DNA from: Homalodisca vitripennis
Lineage: Eukaryota > Arthropoda > Insecta > Hemiptera > Cicadellidae
DNA length: 64,000 nucleotides
Direction of reading: 5' to 3'
NCBI RefSeq assembly: GCF_021130785.1
Contig: NC_060214.1
Coordinates: 48,297,001 to 48,361,000, forward strand
A program made the translations under genes and the position numbers. Of the stretch, positions 53,100 through 63,824 are shown in pieces. How positions within the stretch are numbered: position 1 is the first letter of the stretch; every line of letters begins with the position of its first letter. The notes under the pieces are model-generated. The model was not told where the DNA came from, searched no databases, and was given only the letters and a program-made list of their open reading frames with translations.

Positions 53100-53105
53100 T
53101 TTTTT
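53048..53105 (-). promoter_or_regulatory. -1 ribosomal frameshift signal at gag-pol junction
   Basis: On the sense strand the last gag codons read CCA AAA AAC TAG. The heptamer A AAA AAC (53,105-53,099) is a textbook slippery site in the correct phase, immediately before the gag stop. A 9-nt spacer follows, then GGGGAG (53,089-53,084), which pairs perfectly with CTCCCC (53,053-53,048) across a 30-nt loop. A -1 slip enters the long pol frame at 53,099. This explains why pol lacks its own ATG. Confidence 0.85.
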
Positions 53106-54415
53106 GGATTCCTAAAACAATTTTTTGCTAAGTGACCAGGCCTATTACAATTGAAACATAACTTTGGGTTTTTGATAGTAGGCCTACTATTCCTAGGTTC
53201 AACATGTGGTGGATACATGTTGTTAACATAATATGTCTTACTTAAATTGTCCCTTAAGTTATCATTAAAGGTTATATTGTTACTAGCTATACACACATTT
53301 TCCAAATCTGTAAAACAAATGGGATTGTTTTCAAAAATTAACTTATTTCTATCTGTAGGCTTAATACCTCTTTTTATACAAGTTACCAAGTCCTGTTCAC
53401 TTATGTTACACAATAAAACTTGACTGAGCTCTTTGATGTCATAGATGTATTCATACAGTGGCTCATCAAACCTTTGTGGCCTATAAACTAAATCTAGTCT
53501 AAGTCTTTCAATTAGGCCTACAGGGATAAAAGCACTAATTAATTCCCTGTGTAGATAGTTGACATTGGGCATGATAGACTTACACTGTATTATTTTGGCT
53601 AAAAGTGGACCTTTTGCATAACATGGTAACAATGCTAAAATTTCATTTTCTGATAGGCTAGTTTCACATTTTAGTTTTAACAAAGTTTTCAAAAAGTTTA
53701 TTAGCTCAGGTACTACTAAGCCATTTGTTACTGTAAAATTTTGTAAATAACATTCTACAGGGTTGTTTAACTTATTAAACATATTTAAACCAGACATAGG
53801 TTGACTAATACAATCATTGTTTGCATTATAAATAGGCATTATAGGCAAAGTGGGGGTACTGGCAGTAGGCTGTGATATTGTTGGTGGTTGTACAGAAATA
53901 GGGCCTATTTGTTCTTTCACTGCCTGTTCCATAGCCTCATCTTGTTCTAATGATTCATTTAAATTGGCTTCTAACACTTTAAGCTGTTCTAGGTTCACTG
54001 TAGGTAGCAAGTTTTTAGCTAACTGTTGTTCAACATTTACTAGCCTACACTTTAAAGCTGATAAAGTTTCACTATGTACAGAACTTAGTTCAAGCTGGTT
54101 GTCTAAAAATAAACGGTTTATTAAATGTTTACACTTTTCTTGGAATTTGGTGATTTCTAAAGGTGAACTAGCACTGTTCAATTCACTGCACCCATGTTCT
54201 AATAATATCACTTTTTCACTGAGAAGTTTTACTTCCTGATTGTGGTCTATTTTTAATAGGCTACTAGCAGTAGGTAAAATATTGTTTCTCAAACACTGTC
54301 TTAAGGACTTTCTGAGTTCATTTACTGTACTGTCACTATTTAATTTAATACCTCTAGATATCAGTTCAAATACCAACTCATCTTTAGACAAATATTCTAT
54401 TTTAATGGCAGGCAT
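53096..54415 (-). CDS. gag: Gag polyprotein with CCHC zinc knuckle
   Basis: 439 residues from the first ATG at 54,415. The frame is open back to a GTG at 54,439, and an in-frame stop lies further upstream within the leader, so the ATG is preferred. Gag builds the virus-like particle and binds the element's RNA. Residues 9-42 (LSKDELVFELISRGIKL, then LRKSL) resemble a SAP-type helix-extended-loop-helix. Residues 58-162 are rich in L, E and K and probably helical or coiled. A Pro/Gln/Thr-rich linker covers about 170-197. The capsid-like part follows at about 207-367. A CX2CX4HX4C knuckle (Cys420, Cys423, His428, Cys433) sits at the C-terminus, where nucleocapsid is expected. The stop is followed by pol in the -1 frame. 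Confidence 0.93.
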   Translation of the reverse strand: MPAIKIEYLSKDELVFELISRGIKLNSDSTVNELRKSLRQCLRNNILPTASSLLKIDHNQEVKLLSEKVILLEHGCSELNSASSPLEITKFQEKCKHLINRLFLDNQLELSSVHSETLSALKCRLVNVEQQLAKNLLPTVNLEQLKVLEANLNESLEQDEAMEQAVKEQIGPISVQPPTISQPTASTPTLPIMPIYNANNDCISQPMSGLNMFNKLNNPVECYLQNFTVTNGLVVPELINFLKTLLKLKCETSLSENEILALLPCYAKGPLLAKIIQCKSIMPNVNYLHRELISAFIPVGLIERLRLDLVYRPQRFDEPLYEYIYDIKELSQVLLCNISEQDLVTCIKRGIKPTDRNKLIFENNPICFTDLENVCIASNNITFNDNLRDNLSKTYYVNNMYPPHVEPRNSRPTIKNPKLCFNCNRPGHLAKNCFRNPKN

Positions 54416-54491
54416 TGTGGCGTTTTCACTCAGTTTCACCCAGTTGATGGCAGAGTAGGCACATCAATAGCAGATTGGCGCAATAAAATTG
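54416..54491 (-). other. Leader with expected primer binding site
   Basis: The 76 nt between the 5' LTR and the gag ATG. In gypsy elements a tRNA primer site beginning TGG should lie at the LTR edge. Here the sense strand starts CAATTTTATTGCGCC and has no TGG there. Priming may therefore use an internal tRNA region or another mechanism, or the LTR boundary may be 15 bp further in. The first 15 nt recur outside the 3' LTR. Confidence 0.6.
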
Positions 54492-55370
54492 TGTACCGTA
54501 TGACGATAACACATGGGGGTGGTGACTTCTGAGGTCGTAGTAATAAATACTAGAAATGCAAAGTTTACTTATAAGTTCAATTTAATTTACTAAACTTACA
54601 AGCACCACTTTTTTAGATGGTAAATGAAAAATATGTATTGCCACGTTGCTGCCAATTAGAATGTAATAACTAAAAGTATATCTTCTAGGTGGGCTAAAAA
54701 TATCCAATGTTCTATTGAATTATGCGTACGACGTTTTACTTTACAAAACAATAATATTTCACTTCCCTTCACAATAGGTAGACTCACAATCCGGGCATCG
54801 GCGTCTTGGCACGAGACATTGAAGCTGTAGTCTAAGAACGGTTACTTCTAGAAGAGGAGTAGATGTTGGGAAGTGGTAGCCATCTATTCAAACAACACGT
54901 GAGATACATCAGCTACGTAAACTCGCCTAAAACAAATTCGCGACGGTATTAGCCATTTAATGATACAAATTACAATTTATAACAACGTGCTCGTCGCCAT
55001 AAGGACGACGCCACAACCTTTTATCTATCTCCATCAAGCAAATAAAAGATCTTCAAGGGTAAGTTACTTTACTATTCACATATTTACTTTACGTTACATT
55101 CATTTTATACGTTTGGCATCAAAGGGCTAATTTAATAATACGAAAAGATCAATTTTACTTACGGACAAGGCGCGCGAGGTCTTATCGGTTACGTAGTTGG
55201 ACTGCTACAAAGGGTTAGAAGAAAAAATTCATACGCGTGCCAATTAGGTAGTTACTCCGCCCAATAATTTAGTTCCGGAACATTGGATGTAAAATAATAT
55301 TATATTATACTGGCTGATTAGGTTGCGAAATTTACATTGTATGAAATTTAATTAACTAATTTACGGTACA
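54492..55370 (-). repeat. 5' LTR of the gypsy-like element
   Basis: 879 bp, the counterpart of 47,932-48,810. On the sense strand it starts TGTACCGTA at 55,370 and ends TACGGTACA at 54,492. It should hold the promoter: a GTATAAAATG word at 55,110-55,101 is the best TATA candidate, and ATTAAA (54,961-54,956) a possible polyadenylation signal. The right outside flank starts ATGCATTTC and does not match the left flank. Confidence 0.95.
55101..55110 (-). promoter_or_regulatory. TATA-box candidate in the 5' LTR
   Basis: GTATAAAATG on the sense strand. It lies inside the ~243-bp LTR segment that the older solo LTR at 59,451 lacks. Position within the LTR is suitable for a retrotransposon promoter, but no experimental start site can be inferred. 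Confidence 0.45.
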
Positions 55371-55519
55371 ATGCATTTCAAAAAAACAGTTTATTCATTG
55401 CAGTTTTAAGATGAAAATATCGTGCAAGCAGCTTTTCATAAGTGTTTCTATATTTTGATTGCTTTTAGTTACCAATTACTACATATTTAGGTATTGTAAA
55501 TTCTATAATATTATAATAT

Positions 55520-55880
55520 TTCAATGGTTTGGCTTATTGTTTTATGTTTCAAATAAAAGTTTTCTCAGTCCTCAGATATATGTATTACTGCCAAAGAAAG
55601 GCGAGAAACAATAAAGTAGCACATAATCTATTGTCCTTATCAGACGATTTATAAAGAACGGCCTGACTAAACGGAGGTTTTAACGCCAGAGATCAGACCG
55701 TGGCCACAGTTATATACGCACACTGTGGACTTGTGGAAGATATAAACTCCATTATACAGACCGCGATAACGGTTCTGGAACTATCTCACCCAGCCTTGTC
55801 GTCATATACTCTAGCAGCAAATTTCAGACAAATCGCAGAAAGTCAAACTTCCAATTTACTGATAGATAAAAGATGGCTCA
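55520..55880 (-). repeat. Dispersed repeat R5, copy B (inverted)
   Basis: Matches the reverse complement of 6,060-6,420. The core (about 55,670-55,780) is nearly unchanged between copies, with GACCGTGGCCACAG, ACACTGTGGACTTGT and CTCCATTATACAGACC. The flanks drift. It begins about 150 bp outside the right LTR of the gypsy-like element. The open frame at 55,700-55,888 falls across it and is not conserved. Confidence 0.8.
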
Positions 55881-58800
55881 TGCTCTAAAAATGCCTCCAT
55901 CGCATTTAACCCGTTTGCTTTTGCAGTGTATTATAGATCAGTTAACATAATTTAACATGGTTTTAAGACTAATTTGCTTATATTGTAAAAAATAGCTAAA
56001 TTGAATGTGTTATGCAAAATTGAAATAATTGTATAATTCTTTATTTAAACCACGTGGATTAAATTAATAATTTAAATTAATAATTTAAAATAAATTAAAT
56101 TAAATTAATAATTTAATCCAACTATCGATTTATGTTTTACGGTCAAAGTAAAAACTTGACATCACACTTCGTGAACATATTATAAACAAACTTACTCTGT
56201 TACTACAAAACACATTGCATTCAAATAAAACAGTCCTAAGTAAATGGGACAAATAACAATAGGATCTTGAATATTTCCCATCTGTTACAAAATATAAAAC
56301 AATAAGTTTCGAAGATTAGGACTACCCTTTTCTTGAAGTGTATACAAATTTATATAGAAACAAATGTACTTAAAACCTACAACATATGGTAATGGAATGC
56401 TACGAAAAAGTAAATACAAGAAAAACTTCCAAAAAAAAGATCAAACGAAAATATTTGTACAGTGCCATGATTTTGAGGTCTAGGACCGAAATAATTCGCA
56501 GGGGGCGTCTGAGAATTATCCGATCATCGCTTTCTATTCTCATTGTTTCAGAAGACACGGCGCGTACCTCAGGAAATGTCGACATTGATTTTGTGGTTAG
56601 TGTTTTATCTTCGCTTGTGTGGATGTGGTTATTGTTTGTTCTTTTGACTTCTGTGCAGTGATGACCCTAGTTTGTATTTCTTCAATCTGAACTGAACTGT
56701 TGTCAAGTTAGATACCAATTTAAATTTTTATTGACAGCAAAATGCCGCATGTTGTTATTTTTAAGTACACGATTGTGTATCAATTATTTCACACCTGAGG
56801 AAGAGTGTACATTTAATTTTCGAATCGTAGTGATATATATTTGTAACATATAATGATGGTAAATTATCTGAAGTTCTATAATAGTTTCAACCTTTACACC
56901 GTCAATAAATAACTTTAAAAAACGAAAAAATGAAAAACTTACTAATCACAAACTAAGAAAAAAGTCAACGGTTAATTTTATGGTTTTCCCTTCAGTCAAT
57001 CTCTTCTTTTCAACTCAGTCAACTCGATAGCACAATATTTTATGCTTTATAGGAATTACTTTTCTTATGGTGTATCCACCCGTTATGGAATAACAATAAA
57101 TATAAGTTTTTTTTATTCTAATAGTAATTTCGTATTAGGTAGAATCTGTTTAAATATTTCTAATCTAATGAACCTTTTATAATTTCAGGAATATCTTTTG
57201 AAACTTGGCAGATCATGACCCAAATACTTGTCCCAATAGTACATATTATTAGCTCATAGATTTATGGTAATAATTCATAGTTAATTTACAATCGATTAGA
57301 AAATCTAAAGGGTGGTCAGTGCTGTCGTCAATTATTATCACTTTCTCCATTAATTGGCATACTTCTAATCCGATGTATTTTTTAATACATCGATACATAA
57401 AAAACTATTTGACACATACATAATCATTACATCAACATTAGGTAACAATAAATAAAAATTAAGACATGTATAACTTGATAAAACAGGAGGAACACGAAAG
57501 CGATCAAAATATTTTACTTTAAAAACTACATTTCTTGAGATAAGTTATCTCTTAGTACTTACAATTTGAACAAAAACTGAACAATGTCATGTTACGTTAC
57601 ATAAAGTATTGGTTCAAACTCAAGTGAATTTTTTTGTGCCAGATTAATTACTTTTAGTGCCATCAATATAGTAGTCAGTTTTCAAGATACAATAAAAATT
57701 AAGATGAACTTAATACAAAATATTTTGCAGAAATTTGTTAATCAACTAATACTATAAATTTAATATTTATTTACAAACGGATCTGTAGTTTATTGATAAG
57801 AGCAATTGATTTGATTCATTAAAAGATTAAGTTTCTTTACTATTCTTCATGTATCCAATGCAAATATTTTAGTTAACTGAAGATTTTATTTTAAGGACAT
57901 TTTGAGGATGATATTTGCTTCAACTTGTATAGTTTATTACAAAGGTAAATTTACAAACAATACATTCCTACTACTTTACGCAAATCAGGAAAGCCGCTTT
58001 AGTCATAAATGTTAAGTAAATTAGATTGATCGGGCCAATCTAACAAAAAGGGGATAAGCCAATGGGGCATGTAATTGTAGAGTGAATTAAACAACAATTT
58101 TTAAACGAAGTTTTTTGAAAATACTAAAGACATTTACTGATATGATTAAACTATATTTAGATTAACTAAATTTATTTGCAACTGAATTATCCAAGGAATT
58201 ATAGTTATTTGATCACAATGGGATTATCATGTGCCTTTTTCATTACAAAAATTAAAACAAATAAAGGGTATTACGCCAGCTCTTACATTTAAATTTGTTA
58301 AATGGATTTAATCTTCCTTTGAAATAAACTTTAATGAATATACAACCTTCTTACAAATTTCCCATCCTTCTTATTTCCCTTCTTACAATATTTAGGTAAT
58401 GGTATGCTTCCATTTTTATCTAAAAATTTAATCAATAATATTGTTATAATATTAATAAACAATATATAAATACAAAATGTAAATGTTCCTGTAAAAATTG
58501 TTACGTCCCTACGCAGAATTTGATGAGATTTTTATTCCAAAGTTAGGATTCGTCGGTTAATGTAATATACATAACGTTCGTTTCTTTTACGATAGTGTAA
58601 ATATGTTGATAGTCAAAGATTAAATTTGTAAAGTCTGCCTCAAAATTATGTTAGTAATCATAACTGTATTCTGCTACAACCGGTGGCGGTTCACTCGTTG
58701 TAGAACATCCCGAACGAGCATAGTTCAATGGTTACTTGCTTTTCTGAATCTCCCCTTTATATCTTAATATAAGAATGAAAAATTTTATATACCTGAATTG

Positions 58801-59450
58801 TGCAAGAAAGCACATCGCAGCATGTTATGTCTGTTAAGTATTCTCCCTGAAATAATATTCTATCGAGACAAGATTATTTTTCCTAAAAGTAATTTTAGCT
58901 TACAAATATAACATATTTATGTAAATCAATAAAACATATTACTCAATGAATATTTGACTCACATGTATAACGTAGCTAATTTATATTTTAATTTCGGCCA
59001 CTTTTATATTGGCTCATTGAAAAGTTTTTAATATTCTCACTTTAAATGCATGGAATTCATCGTGTAGGGTTTGACATTACTTTTAGATTGTTCTATAATG
59101 TTGAAGGTATTGCAAAGAGATGTCACTTAAAAATGAAAAAACATATCTAGCAAAATCCAATCGTGTCAACTTAAACTATTGTGATGCAAATTACGCTATA
59201 CAACTCGATAATCTTGATTTGTAATAAAAGCATTAATTTAGTTATCCTTAGTTACATCATTTTTTAAACTTTCTGGTTCCATCTAATACAGCAGTATGCA
59301 CGTAATACTAATGGCTTTCTTGGTTATAAGTATAATATTATTTCTGGTTTTATATTGCATCATGCAGTTTTGTACAAATATTTTTCCATTTAATTTTCAA
59401 CTTTTTGCATTACATATTTTTTCGAATGATAAAATAATTTTCCATGTTTG
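55881..59450. other. AT-rich non-coding stretch, no supported gene
   Basis: A 91-codon frame at 56,386-56,661 has a basic, arginine-rich first part and a hydrophobic end, but no domain I recognise. The overlapping minus-strand frame is its shadow. About 56,794-56,832 reads ACCTGAGGAAG, an AT-rich spacer, then CGAATCGTAGTG, a weak match to the hammerhead-like motif seen elsewhere. The rest is featureless. The frame at 59,296-59,565 runs into the solo LTR. Confidence 0.4.
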
Positions 59451-60086
59451 TGTACCGTTAGTTAGTTCCTTGTTATATAATGCAACATTTCACAACCTAG
59501 TTAGCCAGTACAACTTAATATTATTTTTTATCCAATGTTACGGAACTAAATTATCGGCGGACTAACTACCTAATTGTCACGCGTATGAATATTTTATTGT
59601 ATCCCTTCGTAGCAGCCCAACTATATGACCGATTTCACATCGCGCGCTATGTCCGCGAGCTCACGTATTATTTGAGTAGATGGCTACCACTTTCATAACT
59701 TCTACTCCTCTTCTAGTAATTACCGACTAGAAATAACCCTTCTTAGACTACAGCTTCAATGTCTCGTGCCAAGACGCCGACGCCCGGTTTGTGAGTGTAC
59801 ATATTGCGAAGGGAAGTAAAATCTTAAAGTTTTATAAAGTAAAATATCGTAGGCATAATTCCATAGAACATTGGATATTTTAGGCCCACCTATCAGATAT
59901 ACATTTTTAGTTCTTGTACTCTAATTAGCAGCAACGTGGCAAGGCATACATTTGATTTACCAACTAAAAGTGGTGCTTGTAAGTTTCATTAATTAAATTT
60001 AACTTATAAGTAAACTTTGCAATTCGAGTATTTATTGCTACGACCTCAGAAGTCACCACCCCCATGTGTTATCGTCATTCGGTACA
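59451..60086 (+). mobile_element. Diverged solo LTR of the same gypsy-like family
   Basis: 636 bp from TGTACCGTTA to TTCGGTACA, aligning with the sense strand of the intact LTRs at 47,932 and 54,492. Landmarks are ATCCAATGTT-CGGAACTAAA, CTACCTAATTG-CACGCGTATG, ACAGCTTCAATGTCTCGTGC and CCCCCATGTGTTATCGTCAT. It lacks about 243 bp of the central part, between GTCCG and TCACGT. No gag or pol sequence adjoins it, so internal recombination probably removed the body. The flanks TTTG and GTTG could be a decayed 4-bp target duplication. It points opposite to the intact element. Confidence 0.9.
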
Positions 60087-60781
60087 GTTGATTTAGATTT
60101 ATTTGCATTATGATTAAATCTATCTTTACTATTGTAATATGTAACCAAATAATTTTATAAGATTGTTTTTACTTTTAAGTCTTATTACATTCAACCAGGT
60201 ATGTCGCGTAACCTTCCCCTTTATTAGGCAATTTATGTTACTCTAAAGTCCCATTCCACTTAACGAACGTTTTCTGTATCATCCAATGGAAATTGATAAA
60301 TAATGTTGGATAGGTCCATTTGAAATGTGTCATGGATATCTGTAAATAAAGAATCTCAAGAAATCTGCCATGGCCGTCACCTCTAATTTGAATATGATTT
60401 CTTTAATAGTACACATTTTCCATCTACCAGCTTGACACATTATGTCGGCTTAGCTATAGTTAAATAATATTTTTACAAACAGATTAATGATTGGATCAAT
60501 TATAGCGTGTATTGATACAAATTACCATTTTGTTTATTCGAGAATGAAGAAACTTTAACTTATATGTATGTTTTCTTGCTTACTCAATGTCGAAAGTGTG
60601 TTAACACATAGCACTTCTTAAAATAATTCAGCTTTCATCTAAATTTCGCATGATAAACAAATACTACCGAACAGGCGAATCGAAAGCTGTATCGCGCTTA
60701 GTTAAACCATGATTAATAACATTCCAGTTTACCTGAAACGTTACCAATTACATACCGGTACCCACATAACTAACAGGGATA
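60087..60781. other. AT-rich non-coding stretch, nothing recognised
   Basis: No open frame or repeat noted between the solo LTR and the fold-back element. Confidence 0.5.
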
Positions 60782-60941
60782 TTGAAGGAAACAGGATTTT
60801 TCTAGACATTTGCCGTCGTTCAGTGAAACAAGAAATCAGTAACAGATTCTAGATCAAATTGCAGATCTCGAAACGTAGTGTTACTGATTTCTTGTTTCAC
60901 TGAACGATGGCAAATGTCCGGAAAAATCCTCTTTCCTTCAA
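60782..60941. mobile_element. Fold-back element (160 bp)
   Basis: Arms of about 63 bp start TTGAAGGAAA-AGGATTTTTC at 60,782 and end with its complement at 60,941, with a few mismatches. Their inner parts include CAGTGAAACAAGAAATCAGT. The centre (about 60,850-60,888) contains AGATC-AAATTGCA-GATCT followed by CGAAACGTAGTG, a hairpin plus GAAAC layout resembling part of a hammerhead core. The CTGANGA half is not intact. Non-coding, so a MITE or retroposed inverted unit is the likely class. Confidence 0.75.
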
Positions 60942-63824
60942 AATCCTTCCGTCGTCAAAAATAACCTTCAAACAAAGTAAAAAGGATAAATAGGCTACTT
61001 CTAAATTATTAAAGATACAAAGATTTTTGATAATTTAAAATTATCTGATTTGTTGCAGATATTTTTTATATCTTGATTATTTTTAAGGTTTCTTTTGCTT
61101 TGTTGTAAAGGTGTTTTACCTTACTTTTCAATGATGCTCAGAAAAGACGAACGTACAGCCAGCACACCAATTTTTAAAAAGAATTTTATTGCCAGACTCA
61201 GAGTTTATTTAAAAAACAATAATATTCCGTTTAGTGGTCGTATTGATGGAATAAGGAGAATTTTTTCTGAAATGTATCGTCTGAAATACTAAGCCGCTGC
61301 ACTTTTGAGCTTCGGGGAGGTTGATTTGCTCTTTTTATACCTATGCATGTTGAAAGTACTCCATTATACCTTTAATGTTTAAGAAATTTGTACAGGGTTA
61401 ATGTTGCCTACCTGAGTTCGCGATGACGTCTTTTATAGATTAGGTTTACGTAATATAGACTACGATCGTATACGGTAGGTTAAATTTAAGATGACCTAAC
61501 GTTCTTGACCTTGCATGTCACAAAATAGCTAATTATAAGTGGTCAAACATTGAGTTTAAAACAAATTTAAATAAATTGAGTAAATGTATGTAAGTATAAG
61601 TAAGCTATTGCTCATCAGTCACCGGTATAGCCATCGCATTGCGCTATTATTATCTTATGTCACGCTCCATTAACATGGTACAATCACACGGTGATCGACT
61701 TTCCGTATGGTGATCTCACGCCACTGATCAGACCAAGGCGGGGTCTTGACCTACCCGCATGAAGTGAATTAAACCACACGGAATGCTTCTCATACGATTA
61801 GCTAAAAAATTATAATTTATAGACATTTAAAACTGGAGGGGTCAGTGAAAAGAATTTCGGCTCTAATCCACCGAGGAAACGATAAACGACACAGTTTTAA
61901 CTTATATTATATTTTAAATAAGTCCTGTTGTTTCAAATACTTTCACTGAAAATTATTTAATCTTATGTGATTTAGTAAAAGAACAACATGTGACAAATCA
62001 GTTGCTTTAATAACACATTTTATGTTCCTGCTAACATAAATTTCGGACACACAATTTTATTTAAAACGAATGCGGTAAAACTATTCCAAACTTTTAACAT
62101 GCTATTAGAGTAATAAATATACTTCATTCTTAATATTAATGGTTCCAGCATATAATTACGGATACGTGCACATGAAAATAGAACATAATTAAAGTAGAAA
62201 GTAACTTCATAGGTCTATCTCTCTCTCAACAGCGTTACCCATTTTACTTGTAGTGGTTTCTGCAACTCAGGGGATGAAAGGGAAGGTGTATCTACCAAAG
62301 ATAAAGACTCAGTTAAAGCTAACGAGAACACTAATGACGTCATCAGAGAGGATATCTGGTTAGTGAATATCCGGTCAAAGTTACGTAGTCAGTTTATGAT
62401 CATCGCCTTACGAAATACTGTTTAAAGGTTAGTAAGCTTTAAATGAATACTTGTTTAAGTGCTTCTACTTAATGTTTACCGGTAGGAAAAAAGCATAAAA
62501 AAGTTTTTATCCTCATAGAATTAGCATTCTATTTATATAGCTTCAATTAAAACTGTGTTAAATAGTAGTAACAATTGAACTAAACACTTAGGAGTACATT
62601 GGAAAATTGAAATTGATATTATTCATGGAAATTCTCAGATTTATAAAATATCTCAACTCAAATAATTTTATACTCATTGTATTTGACAAATAAAAATACA
62701 AAATATTTTTGTAAAAAAAATGTTGAAACGCAATATTTTAATATATTTGTTTTAGATGGAACTTACCAGTTTGCACGATCATCAGCATGCAGTGGAATCA
62801 AGTTAAAGCTAAAATTTTGTATGAAAAATTAAACACCAATTATCACTTGAACACGGCAGTATTATTGGATTAGGGTTAATACCATTTTATATAACGGGTT
62901 ATGCAAATATATAAAGTCACTCTGCGATATACGTCTCAGGCAAAATATTTTCACTTCACTGATTGTTGTAATAAACTATTATTATTAGCTATTAAAGGTA
63001 ATAATTATTTATTAGTGTACATTGCCTTTTACTTCGATATAGACTGTTTAAGCGCCACTGCTTATTGATGTGATAAAAAAATTCATTTTAATTGGTGGTG
63101 TCAGTTTGCACTAGATAATTCTGTAATAGCGCGCAAAATGATCGTATTAAAAATAAACTACTTGTCCAAGGATGAGCTGACCTTTAAACTACTAGCCAGG
63201 TACATTAGTCCAGGTTAGAAAATCACAGAAAACTGACCATAAAAAACTATGTTAAAAAAAACTGTGTGCATACGTGACCACGGGTGCTAAAGTGTATGTA
63301 GTTTAATAAAAAAACATGAACTTGATTAGAGATACCTTTAGTTGAAAACATTTTTATTAGAAGACAATTAATTAGTTTTTTAGGGAACAGTTGTACCAAA
63401 GTTGTTTCGGCGTTGTATATTTAAAGTGGTATTATAAACCTACACCAAATATTGATAAGACCCTTTCCAAAAAATAGAAACATTGAAATTTTTCAGTTAC
63501 ACATATTGAAATATTATATAGCCTACAAGAAACATTTAGTGAAATGATGTAAAGAGTAATGGAGGACACTGGAAGAGAGAGCCCTCTATGGCATGGCAGA
63601 CCTTACCAAAAATTTAATTTGTGAATTAAAATGTTAAAAATTTTAAGTTGTTTCTTTGACAGTTTGCTTATTCAGTAATATTCTGAAGACATAACTTTCC
63701 TAGACTTTAATTCACTGTAGGAGGTTATGTATATTCACTTTGATGTAACCTTCCAGAATGCGTATTGTATTGGCAGGAGAGACTTCACCTGTGAGAGAGT
63801 TCTCTTCAACCGTAGAGGTTTTAC
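60942..63824. other. Non-coding stretch, no supported gene
   Basis: A 65-codon frame at 61,095-61,292 has no recognisable domain. About 61,620-61,790 is GC-richer than the surroundings but holds no sustained frame. The remainder is AT-rich. Confidence 0.4.

Larger units (their letters stand above)
47932..55370 (-). mobile_element. Intact Ty3/gypsy-like LTR retrotransposon
   Basis: A 7,439-bp element read right to left: 5' LTR, short leader, gag, pol, a non-coding 3' region of about 870 bp with a purine-rich tract, and 3' LTR. The domain order protease-RT-RNase H-integrase places it with Ty3/gypsy (Metaviridae) rather than copia. No env frame follows pol. The two LTRs look identical line by line, and gag and pol are free of stops, so the insertion is young and possibly still able to move. 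No clean target-site duplication is visible: the outside bases are CATAC or AATTG on the left, depending on the boundary, and ATGCA on the right. This is unusual for such a fresh copy. Confidence 0.95.

Noticed and set aside
54416..54439. GTG at 54,439 as the gag start
   Set aside because: The first ATG in the frame is at 54,415. Non-ATG initiation is not needed here, and an in-frame stop lies upstream in the leader.
53850..54458. Plus-strand open frames of 129 and 72 codons opposite gag
   Set aside because: Antisense shadows of the gag coding strand. The same applies to plus-strand frames opposite pol (49,646-52,557) and the minus-strand frame at 50,966-51,169.
55700..55888. 62-codon frame inside repeat R5
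   Set aside because: The frame is not preserved in the other R5 copy at 6,060-6,420.
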